Translations under genes and position numbers: made by a program
Notes under the pieces: model-generated
Told to the model about the DNA's origin: nothing
The model's database searches: none
Seen by the model: only the letters and a program-made list of their open reading frames with translations
From: Gammaproteobacteria bacterium
GTDB taxonomy: Bacteria; Pseudomonadota; Gammaproteobacteria; DSM-19610
Length of the DNA stretch: 11,430 nucleotides
Direction: 5' to 3'
NCBI GenBank assembly: GCA_011371465.1
Contig: DRQL01000209.1
Span: 1-11,430, forward strand
In this document: piece after piece, positions 1-4,702 of the stretch
Layout of the letters: each line of letters opens with the position of its first letter
How positions within the stretch are numbered: the stretch's first letter is position 1

Positions 1-8
1 AAATAACC

Positions 9-251
9 ATGCTAGGTGAAAAACACGACCTGATTCATGAACTGCCGGAATACCGGGACCGCATCCATGAATTGAAGGTGGGCAACAAACATTTTGCCAG
101 TCGATTCGAGAAGTATCATGAACTCGATCACGAGGTGCTGCGGGTTGAGGAAGGTATCGAAAATGCGTCCGACGAATACCTCAACGAGCTGAAGAAAAGG
201 CGGCTGGCACTGAAAGACGAACTGTTTGCCATGATCCGGGCGGACGACTGA
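9..251 (+). CDS. YdcH/DUF465 family small coiled-coil protein
   Basis: An 80-aa, highly charged, almost entirely helical protein. Its sequence fits the YdcH (DUF465) family: an N-terminal stretch containing HDLIHELPEYRDRIHELK, a middle segment with F..RFEKYHELDHEV, and a C-terminal helix ending LKKRRLALKDELFAMI. Family members are short coiled-coil proteins of about 70-80 aa with no established biochemical role. The length is normal and no membrane segment or zinc site is present. It ends 15 bases before the next gene, whose ribosome binding site lies in that gap, so the two are probably co-transcribed. Pairing with a short DksA/TraR-type protein suggests a stress or growth-control setting, but that is inference. 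The start is the ATG at 9; only 8 upstream bases are visible, so the promoter and ribosome binding site cannot be judged. Confidence 0.85.
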   Translation: MLGEKHDLIHELPEYRDRIHELKVGNKHFASRFEKYHELDHEVLRVEEGIENASDEYLNELKKRRLALKDELFAMIRADD

Positions 252-266
252 TACAGGAGACGGGTG

Positions 267-620
267 ATGACGGACTACGCGGTATTTGAAACCCGGTTGC
301 GTGAACTGCGCGATGAAATGACATCGCGCATCGACGCCATCGACAAGGACGTTCGTCATCGCGAAGAACCCGTTGAAAAGGATTTTGCCGAACAGGTCAC
401 GCAGGGGGAAAATGACGACGTTCTGAAATCCCTGGACAATGAGGCCAGGGTAGTGGTTCAGCAGATCGACGCCGCGCTGCTGCGCATCCGGGACGGCACG
501 TACGGCTTGTGCCGGGTCTGCGGCGAACCCATTGCCAGGGAACGGCTGGAAGCCGTACCTTACACGGCGACCTGCATTGACTGCGCCGAACAGGCGTCTG
601 CCGAGCGTGGACGAGCTTAG
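267..620 (+). CDS. DksA/TraR family C4 zinc-finger protein
   Basis: A 117-aa protein of the short DksA/TraR type. DksA-like proteins bind the secondary channel of RNA polymerase and modulate initiation, often with ppGpp. Residues 1-75 are mostly charged helix. A C-terminal four-cysteine zinc finger is formed by C82, C85, C103 and C106 (CRVC and CIDC). The segment around residues 39-53 (DFAEQVTQGENDDVL) resembles the short DksA-like subgroup rather than classical DksA. The DxxDxA tip motif of E. coli DksA, needed for its usual action, is not evident, so classical DksA activity should not be assumed. The start could be GTG 264 or ATG 267. ATG 267 is preferred because AGGAGA (255-260) lies 6 bases upstream of it. 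The TAG stop (618-620) overlaps the stop of the convergent SRAP gene. Confidence 0.85.
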   Translation: MTDYAVFETRLRELRDEMTSRIDAIDKDVRHREEPVEKDFAEQVTQGENDDVLKSLDNEARVVVQQIDAALLRIRDGTYGLCRVCGEPIARERLEAVPYTATCIDCAEQASAERGRA

Positions 621-1294
621 GAGGCTTCCACGGGCCGGATACACCCGGCATCGTTGTGCTTCGGGCTGTTCACCCGCTGGCTGACCGGGTAGATCTCCAG
701 CGCGCCGGTCCAGGGCACCAGCATCGACTGTAGCTGGGCACGGTTGCCGTGTGCGGGGTTCAGCCAGGCGTTATACAGGGCCGGGTTGAGAATGACCGGC
801 ATGCGCTCGTGCACCGGGCGCATGGCCGCATTGGCATCCGTTACGATGATCGAGCAGCTGTCGAAACCCTCGTCCCCTTTTGGCCAGTGGTCCCAGAGTC
901 CGGCAAAAGCAAACAGGCCGCCGCCGGCAAGCCGGATGTGGTAGGGGTTTTTCCCTTCGCCAGTGTGTTTCCACTCGTAGAAGCCGGTAGCGGGAATCAG
1001 GCAGCGCTTGCGCCGGAACGCCTCCCGGTAGGCCGGCTTTTCGGCAACCGTTTCGGCACGCGCATTGATCGTCGAATACTTCGGCCTGGACTCCTTCGAC
1101 CAGTGCGGAACCAGCCCCCAGCGTGCCGGCACCAGCTCACGCCCGACCGGCCCGGCCCGCACCACGGGCACCGGCTGACCGGGTGCAAGGTTGTAATGCG
1201 GTTCAGACCAGGACGCGTCCAGACCGCTCCGCGTGATGTCAAAAAAATCCACCAGGGCTTCGGCATCGGTAATCAGGTTATAGCGGCCACACAT
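617..1294 (-). CDS. SRAP/YedK-type abasic-site processing protein
   Basis: A 225-aa SRAP (SOS response-associated peptidase; YedK/HMCES) protein. Family members shield abasic sites in single-stranded DNA by forming a thiazolidine crosslink with the N-terminal cysteine, exposed after Met1 removal. The known active-site residues are all present: C2 (MCGRYN), N77 (NARAET), E107 (FYEWK) and H162 (HERMP). The length matches the family. The frame is open upstream to 1411, but the start must be ATG 1292-1294 because only this puts Cys at position 2; a GGAG lies about 9 bases upstream. The 3' end converges on the DksA-like gene with a 4-base overlap of stops. No LexA box (CTGT-N8-ACAG) was seen in the 50 bases before the start, so SOS control is not supported here. 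The nearby 21-bp inverted repeat could lie in its leader if transcription starts further upstream. Confidence 0.95.
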   Translation of the reverse strand: MCGRYNLITDAEALVDFFDITRSGLDASWSEPHYNLAPGQPVPVVRAGPVGRELVPARWGLVPHWSKESRPKYSTINARAETVAEKPAYREAFRRKRCLIPATGFYEWKHTGEGKNPYHIRLAGGGLFAFAGLWDHWPKGDEGFDSCSIIVTDANAAMRPVHERMPVILNPALYNAWLNPAHGNRAQLQSMLVPWTGALEIYPVSQRVNSPKHNDAGCIRPVEAS

Positions 1295-1342
1295 CGACAG
1301 GGGCTCCACGGTGGTACAGATCACGTTTTCCCAGGCACGCCT

Positions 1343-1390
1343 GAATCTGTAAAGAATTCCGGAATATTGTCCGGAATTCTTTACAGATTC
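1343..1390. repeat. Perfect 21-bp inverted repeat with 6-base centre
   Basis: The left arm (1343-1363) begins GAATCTGTAAAG and ends TTCCGGA. The right arm (1370-1390) is its exact reverse complement, ending CTTTACAGATTC. The centre is ATATTG (1364-1369). It lies between the SRAP gene (start 1294) and the sigma-54 type promoter at 1448-1465, about 60 bp upstream of the -24 GG. That position suits a binding site for a dimeric activator of the enhancer-binding class. No T-run follows either arm, so an intrinsic terminator is unlikely. An alternative is a leader hairpin in a long SRAP transcript, or a small mobile palindrome. Symmetry is seen; function is inferred. Confidence 0.9.
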
Positions 1391-1395
1391 GCGAC

Positions 1396-1447
1396 CCTGA
1401 AAACAGATCAAAATAAATAGTTCATAGTTTTCCGTATATTATAAAAA
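1396..1447. other. AT-rich spacer between inverted repeat and sigma-54 type promoter
   Basis: This stretch is mostly A and T, unlike the GC-rich surroundings, and joins the 21-bp inverted repeat to the -24/-12 element. Such spacers upstream of sigma-54 promoters are often bent or bound by IHF. A partial IHF-like core, ATCAA at 1407-1411, is present without a good TTR half, so an IHF site is only weakly supported. On the minus strand, 1438-1443 reads TATAAT, a perfect -10 hexamer that could serve SRAP, but no convincing -35 was found at 16-18 bp. Confidence 0.4.
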
Positions 1448-1465
1448 CCGGCACTCATTATGCTT
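1448..1465 (+). promoter_or_regulatory. Sigma-54 (RpoN) type -24/-12 promoter
   Basis: The sequence CCGGCACTCATTATGCTT matches the sigma-54 consensus TGGCACG-N4-TTGCT, with the invariant GG at 1450-1451 and GC at 1462-1463. The ten-base interval between them is the one required by RpoN. GGCAC at -24 and TGCTT at -12 both fit; the first T of TGGCAC is C. The predicted transcript start is near 1475, giving a leader of about 28 bases that contains the GGAGG (1491-1495) of the 44-aa microprotein. A symmetric upstream site at 1343-1390 supplies a plausible activator target. Confidence 0.65.
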
Positions 1466-1502
1466 GTATACCTGTAAAAAGAAGTGCGTCGGAGGCCGGG
1501 TT

Positions 1503-1637
1503 ATGAAAGCACACAAGATGACCATAATCCTGGCGCTGTTGTTTGTATTCGGATTGCTGGCGGTCGATTCTGTCGTGGCCTACGCAACCGGTTTTAACAC
1601 AGCGTCAATAGTAAGCAGCGATACCGGCCGGCAATAG
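1503..1637 (+). CDS. 44-aa membrane or secreted microprotein, unrecognised
   Basis: A small gene starting ATG 1503 and ending TAG 1635-1637, preceded by GGAGG (1491-1495) with 7-base spacing. The product begins MKAHKM, followed by a hydrophobic segment at about residues 7-28 (TIILALLFVFGLLAVDSVVA) and a short polar tail rich in Thr, Ser and Asp. This fits a single membrane span, or a signal peptide cut after the VVAYA region to leave a very short peptide. No family was recognised. It is the first gene downstream of the sigma-54 type promoter at 1448-1465, and a second membrane microprotein follows 44 bases later, so the two probably form one operon. The hairpin at 1625-1651 covers its stop codon. 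The ribosome binding site and promoter are the main arguments that it is real. Confidence 0.6.
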   Translation: MKAHKMTIILALLFVFGLLAVDSVVAYATGFNTASIVSSDTGRQ

Positions 1638-1651
1638 TTCCAGGCCGGCCG
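1625..1651 (+). other. Intercistronic GC-rich hairpin
   Basis: CGGCCGGC (1625-1632) pairs perfectly with GCCGGCCG (1644-1651) around an 11-base loop that contains the TAG stop of the 44-aa gene. The 8-bp, all-GC stem is not followed by a T-run, so it is unlikely to be a complete intrinsic terminator. It could adjust the relative expression of the two microproteins by partial attenuation, translational coupling or 3' end protection of the first message. Confidence 0.5.
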
Positions 1652-1681
1652 CGTGCCCTGACAACAGAATAAGGAGGCGCT

Positions 1682-1852
1682 ATGAACCCTTCACTGGTAC
1701 TGAAGCTGTTTGTGACTGCGGCCCTGCTGGGCTTTACCCTCACCGCCATCGTGTTATGGATGGCACGATTCAGCCTGAGTAGCCTGGTGCAGATAGCCAA
1801 CCGCACCGCCGGCAGCCTGCCGCATAACCGCTTACCACTTCCGCGCCGCTAA
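1682..1852 (+). CDS. 56-aa single-span membrane microprotein, unrecognised
   Basis: ATG 1682 to TAA 1850-1852, preceded by a strong AAGGAGG (1671-1677) with 4-base spacing. The product has a short N-terminus (MNPS), one hydrophobic span at about residues 5-28 (VLKLFVTAALLGFTLTAIVLW), then an amphipathic stretch (MARFSLSSLVQIANR) and a basic, proline-rich tail ending LPLPRR. The basic C-terminal tail predicts that this end stays in the cytoplasm. No family was recognised and there is no LPXTG- or PEP-CTERM-like sorting signal. It shares the presumed sigma-54 operon with the 44-aa gene. The near-ideal Shine-Dalgarno sequence and normal amino-acid usage argue for a real gene. Confidence 0.6.
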   Translation: MNPSLVLKLFVTAALLGFTLTAIVLWMARFSLSSLVQIANRTAGSLPHNRLPLPRR

Positions 1853-1901
1853 GCGGGCCACGCGGGAAATTTCTTCACTCCGTTTGCAGGATGCTTGCCC
1901 T

Positions 1902-1966
1902 GCAGGAGTGCCGGCCTTCAGCGCGATGATCGAGACGTGCTTTCGCGGTCAGGAGACCGCTCCTGC
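1902..1966. repeat. Inverted pair of REP-like elements
   Basis: Two diverged copies of one element face each other across a 16-base spacer. Copy 1 (1902-1926, plus) reads GCAGGAGTGCC...CAGCGCGA. Copy 2 (1943-1966, minus) reads GCAGGAGCGGTC...GACCGCGA. Copy 2 contains the perfect hairpin GCGGTC-AGGA-GACCGC (1945-1960). The GCAGGAG...CGCGA form resembles repetitive extragenic palindromes (REPs) found in many gammaproteobacteria and mobilised by RAYT transposases. It sits between two convergent units, the microprotein genes and the DUF2173-like genes, a usual place for REPs. It may protect 3' ends of transcripts. Confidence 0.55.
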
Positions 1967-1995
1967 GAGAGGCGGGAATGATCCAACAGGGCCTG

Positions 1996-2334
1996 TTAAT
2001 ACTGCGACGCTTCGGCGAGTTCGCGCATGACCTCGTTCAACGAAGCTTCGGCATTGTCGATAAAACAGACCAGGTTGCCCACGCTGCAGACGGTATGCTG
2101 CGCACCGCGCACGTTCCAGCCGCGCGGCGGTGCCCAGCCGGGCAGGCCGGTGAACATGGAAAACTGGTCGGTATTGCCCTGCACCATGCGCTTGTAGTCG
2201 TGGGCAAACTTGGCCAGCCGCTCCATCATCGCATCGTCCATCATACCGTAGCCTTCCAGTAAGGCACCGTCGTCACGGAAGTGACAGATCACCAGCACAC
2301 CATCCAGTGCCAGCAGGTTCCGGATCATGGCCAC
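1996..2334 (-). CDS. DUF2173-like protein, third gene of the cluster
   Basis: A 112-aa protein matching what I recall of DUF2173 (PF09941): an N-terminal L..LDGVLV..HF..DG...GYG segment, a helical middle (residues 32-52) and a C-terminal block GWNVRGAQHTVCSVGNLVCF. C83 and C90 fall at the same residue numbers as in the first gene of the cluster. The domain size and strand-helix pattern suggest a Roadblock/LC7-like alpha/beta fold, but that is inference. The function is unknown. The start is GTG 2332-2334, because GGAAGG at the 3' end of the preceding gene lies 7 bases upstream. ATG 2326-2328 is the alternative but would sit 13 bases away. Only 3 bases separate it from the preceding gene, so translation is probably coupled. 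A short palindrome, AACAGGGCCTGTT (1985-1997), overlaps the stop codon. Confidence 0.7.
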   Translation of the reverse strand: MAMIRNLLALDGVLVICHFRDDGALLEGYGMMDDAMMERLAKFAHDYKRMVQGNTDQFSMFTGLPGWAPPRGWNVRGAQHTVCSVGNLVCFIDNAEASLNEVMRELAEASQY

Positions 2335-2337
2335 GGC

Positions 2338-2676
2338 TCAGCCTTCCAGCGCGGCATAGGCGGCCTCGAAATCCGCCACATCGTTGCGCAGCACGACACC
2401 GCGCTGCCCGTTACCCACCGTAGACCATTCAAAACCCACCAGGGTGAAACCCTGTATGGGGTAGAAACCGCCCTGCCCGGTGGTTTTCTCCCAGCCGCGC
2501 GCCTGCATGGTGGCGATGGCGATATTGGCCACGAACACGTGCGCCAGCAGGTCCAGCGTCTCCGGCGTAAGGTCCGAGCCCTCCGCCACGCGATGATCCG
2601 TCAGCTCACCGGATTGTGAAAACTCGAATGCAGCCGAGGCACCTTCCAGGCTGATCAGATTGTCCAGACTACTCAT
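2338..2676 (-). CDS. DUF2173-like protein, diverged middle paralogue lacking the cysteine pair
   Basis: A 112-aa paralogue of its two neighbours, with LDNLISLEGASAAFEF at the N-terminus and GFTLVGFEWSTVGNGQRGVV at residues 76-95 in place of the neighbours' GW.VRG.Q..VC block. Both cysteines conserved in the other two copies are replaced by valine, and the loop before this block is a few residues longer. It has no cysteine at all. This points to a structural or partner role distinct from its neighbours, for example one half of a heterodimer. It starts at ATG 2674-2676 with GGAGG 5 bases upstream and begins 18 bases after the stop of the first gene. Assignment to the same family rests on length, the N-terminal pattern and context, and is less certain than for the other two. 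Confidence 0.6.
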   Translation of the reverse strand: MSSLDNLISLEGASAAFEFSQSGELTDHRVAEGSDLTPETLDLLAHVFVANIAIATMQARGWEKTTGQGGFYPIQGFTLVGFEWSTVGNGQRGVVLRNDVADFEAAYAALEG

Positions 2677-2694
2677 AACATCCTCCGCGGGTCC

Positions 2695-3048
2695 CTACAC
2701 CATTTCATGGGCGTCCATCAGCCGCTCACGCATCCATTTGAACACCCGGTTCAGCACCCCGGGCTCGTTCTGCACAAAGCAGAATATATTGGCCATCACA
2801 CACACGGAAAACTGCGGGCCTCGCACCATCCAGCCGTGCGCCGACTCGAACGGGCAGTTGTCACTGTTGGCGCACAGGATATCAGACTGCATGTGGGTGC
2901 TCATGGTGGTCGCACGGCACATGATCGAAGCCATGCGCGCCATTTCATCACTGAGCTGACCCTTGAAATTATAGCGGTCGCCCCGGTAGGCGTATTCACC
3001 GGCCGCGATGACACCTTCCATCACCGCCAGTTCGGAATAGACACTCAT
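2695..3048 (-). CDS. DUF2173-like protein, first gene of the cluster
   Basis: A 117-aa protein and the most typical DUF2173-like member: residues 1-31 read as ELAVMEGVIAAGEY followed by a GQLSDEMARMASIMC helix, and the C-terminal block is GWMVRGPQFSVCVMANIFCF. C83 and C90 match the third gene of the cluster. Further cysteines are C44, C59 and C65. The open frame runs upstream to 3321, but that extension is a shadow of the divergent RDD gene. ATG 3046-3048 is chosen because AGGAG lies 7 bases upstream, the family-like N-terminus begins there and the promoter at 3100-3128 precedes it. I recall such proteins from sulfur-oxidising proteobacteria, which hints at lifestyle rather than function. The cysteine pair could bind a ligand or form a disulfide; neither is shown. 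Confidence 0.75.
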   Translation of the reverse strand: MSVYSELAVMEGVIAAGEYAYRGDRYNFKGQLSDEMARMASIMCRATTMSTHMQSDILCANSDNCPFESAHGWMVRGPQFSVCVMANIFCFVQNEPGVLNRVFKWMRERLMDAHEMV

Positions 3049-3099
3049 CCAGCTGCTCCTGATTCTTGTGTTATTGGGTCTGAGTCTTCCTGTACTTAT

Positions 3100-3128
3100 T
3101 TCATAGCACAGGAATGCGTGCTTGTCAC
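3100..3128 (-). promoter_or_regulatory. Sigma-70 type promoter for the DUF2173-like operon
   Basis: On the minus strand, GTGACA (3123-3128) and TATGAA (3100-3105) are separated by exactly 17 bases. They match the -35 and -10 consensus at 5 of 6 and 4 of 6 positions. The start of transcription would be near 3092, giving a leader of about 44 bases before ATG 3048. If the divergent RDD gene starts at GTG 3118, the -35 lies inside its first codons. Confidence 0.4.
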
Positions 3129-3633
3129 CGTTGCAGAGGCCCCGGAGCAGCAGGTACATTGCACAGCCGTGACCGCCGCACCCGACGCAGATACATCTCC
3201 CCGGCCTGCCAGCCTGTGGCGGCGCCTGGCGGCGCTGTTCTATGATTCCCTGCTGTTGCTGGCACTCTGGTTCCTGGCCACGGCGATGCTGTTGCCGTTT
3301 ACCGGGGGGGAAGCCATTCACTCCGGGAACCCGCTGCTAAGCACCTACCTGCTGTTCATCAGTTTTTTCTTCTATGGGTGGTTCTGGCGGCATGGCGGCC
3401 AGACCCTCGGCATGCGCGCATGGAAACTGCAGCTGCGCAACCGTCGCCCGGGCCCGGTGACCTGGCTGCAGGTGCTGCTGCGCTTTTTTGTCGCTGTGCC
3501 ATCGGGCCTGCTGGCCGGGCTGGGCTACCTGTGGGTACTGGTCGACAAACAGAAACTCAGCTGGCACGACCGTTACTCGGAAACCCGTATCGTGCAACTT
3601 GAGGAGAACCCGCACCGGAACCGCAGGTCCTGA
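3118..3633 (+). CDS. RDD family integral membrane protein
   Basis: An RDD-domain membrane protein of unknown transport or structural role. The family signatures are clear: LWRRLAALFYDSLLLL opening the first span, GQTLGMRAWKLQL after the second, and DKQKLSWHDRYSETRIV after the last. Hydrophobic spans lie in the ALFYDSLLLLALWFLATAML, LLFISFFFYGWFW and LLRFFVAVPSGLLAGLGYLW regions. No ATG start exists before the first span. GTG 3118 has AGGA four bases upstream and is used here (171 aa). GTG 3169 would give 154 aa and a family-like short N-terminus but a poor ribosome binding site. The frame further upstream to 2707 is antisense to the first DUF2173-like gene and not part of the protein. It converges with lptG, with 4 bases between stops. 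I recall RDD genes beside lptFG in other gammaproteobacteria. Confidence 0.85.
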   Translation: MLVTVAEAPEQQVHCTAVTAAPDADTSPRPASLWRRLAALFYDSLLLLALWFLATAMLLPFTGGEAIHSGNPLLSTYLLFISFFFYGWFWRHGGQTLGMRAWKLQLRNRRPGPVTWLQVLLRFFVAVPSGLLAGLGYLWVLVDKQKLSWHDRYSETRIVQLEENPHRNRRS

Positions 3634-3637
3634 AGGC

Positions 3638-4702
3638 TCAGCCGGCCCTGCGCAACAGCAGCACAGCGGCCACACAGACCACCACGGACGGGGCAAAGGC
3701 ACTCAGCCACGGGGGGGCGCCGTAGACCAGCCCGGCGTGCGCCGTGATTTCATTACCCAGTTTGAAGACCAGTCCCACGGCAACACCCGTCAGGATACGC
3801 TGCCCCATGCTCAGCCTGCCTACCGGCCCCAGCACAAAACTGACGGCCAGGAACAGCATAGCCAGTGCCGCTGCCGGCGTGGCCCAGCGCTGCCAGTACC
3901 GCAACCGGTAGAGCGCGACACCGGTTCCGTTCTGTTGCAGGTAATCGATGTAACGCCCCAGGTCCGGCAACGTCAGTGTTTGCGCGTCGCGGGTCAGCAA
4001 CTGTGCCAGCTCCGGCTCGATCAGGCGCGACCAGACCGCATCCGGCACGAAGCGAACCGCAACCCGTTGATCCGTGAAATAGCTCCCCTGGATATCTTCC
4101 AGCAGCCACTGTCCCTGCCGGTACCGGGCTTGCGCTACGCGACTGGCGGACTTCAGTCGGGGTGTCGCATCCAGTTCATAGACCAGCAAGCCGCTCAGGC
4201 TGCCGTCCGCTTCACTCCGCCCCACCTGCACCAGGCGCTGACCGCTGCGCACCCAGAAGCCGGCGTCAGGCTGCACGCTCACCTGCTCGAACACGGCCGA
4301 GGTGCGCAACTGGCCGGCCAGTTGCTGACTGGCCGGCGCCAGTCCTTCACCCAGCGCCACCACAACCAGCAGCATCAGCAGGCCGGTCTGCAACACCGAA
4401 CGCGTCAAACGCGCCGGGGAACATCCGGCCAGGCGAAACGCGTATAACTCGAAATGCGCTGCCATACTGCCCAGCCCCAGCAGGGAACCGATCAATGCCG
4501 CCATGGGAAACGACTGGTAAGCGCGCGCCGGCAGGCTCAGCAGGACATACAGCACGGCGTCATCCAGCGAATAGGCGCCGCGCCCGATATCGCCGATCTC
4601 GCCCAGGAACACAAACAGGCTCTCCAGCACGATCACCACCAGCCAGGCCAGCGCCGTGCCCTCCAGCACACTGCGACCAATACAGGTATCGAGCCGCTTC
4701 AT
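3638..4702 (-). CDS. lptG: LPS export ABC transporter permease LptG
   Basis: A 354-aa inner-membrane permease of the LptB2FG complex, which extracts lipopolysaccharide from the inner membrane and pushes it onto the LptC-LptA bridge. Six spans are visible in the usual layout: about residues 15-34, 50-80 and 101-120, then a periplasmic jellyroll-type domain (about 125-270), then 274-292, 302-318 and 333-350. Recognisable features are the N-terminal MKRLD...R, the FELYAFRLAGCSPARL cytoplasmic segment, E119 in GEGLAPASQQLA, and GFWVRSGQRLVQV in the periplasmic domain. The frame is open to 4822, but ATG 4700-4702 is the start. It overlaps the lptF stop as ATGA, so the genes are translationally coupled. 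Length is close to the family's 355-360 aa. Confidence 0.95.
   Translation of the reverse strand: MKRLDTCIGRSVLEGTALAWLVVIVLESLFVFLGEIGDIGRGAYSLDDAVLYVLLSLPARAYQSFPMAALIGSLLGLGSMAAHFELYAFRLAGCSPARLTRSVLQTGLLMLLVVVALGEGLAPASQQLAGQLRTSAVFEQVSVQPDAGFWVRSGQRLVQVGRSEADGSLSGLLVYELDATPRLKSASRVAQARYRQGQWLLEDIQGSYFTDQRVAVRFVPDAVWSRLIEPELAQLLTRDAQTLTLPDLGRYIDYLQQNGTGVALYRLRYWQRWATPAAALAMLFLAVSFVLGPVGRLSMGQRILTGVAVGLVFKLGNEITAHAGLVYGAPPWLSAFAPSVVVCVAAVLLLRRAG

Noticed and set aside
1347..1386. CTGT...ACAG within the palindrome as a LexA box for SRAP
   Set aside because: The two ends are 40 bases apart overall, far more than the 16 of CTGT-N8-ACAG, and no correctly spaced pair lies near the SRAP start.
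749..1420. 223-codon open frame on the plus strand opposite the SRAP gene
   Set aside because: The opposite strand encodes all four SRAP active-site residues; this frame has no recognisable domain.
1985..1997. AACAGGGCCTGTT palindrome at the end of the DUF2173-like operon as a terminator
   Set aside because: The centre is a single base, so no stable loop forms, and there is no T-run; at most it is a protein site or chance symmetry.
2707..3117. Upstream extension of the RDD gene frame
   Set aside because: It is antisense to the first DUF2173-like gene and has no relation to the RDD fold, which begins after about 3190.
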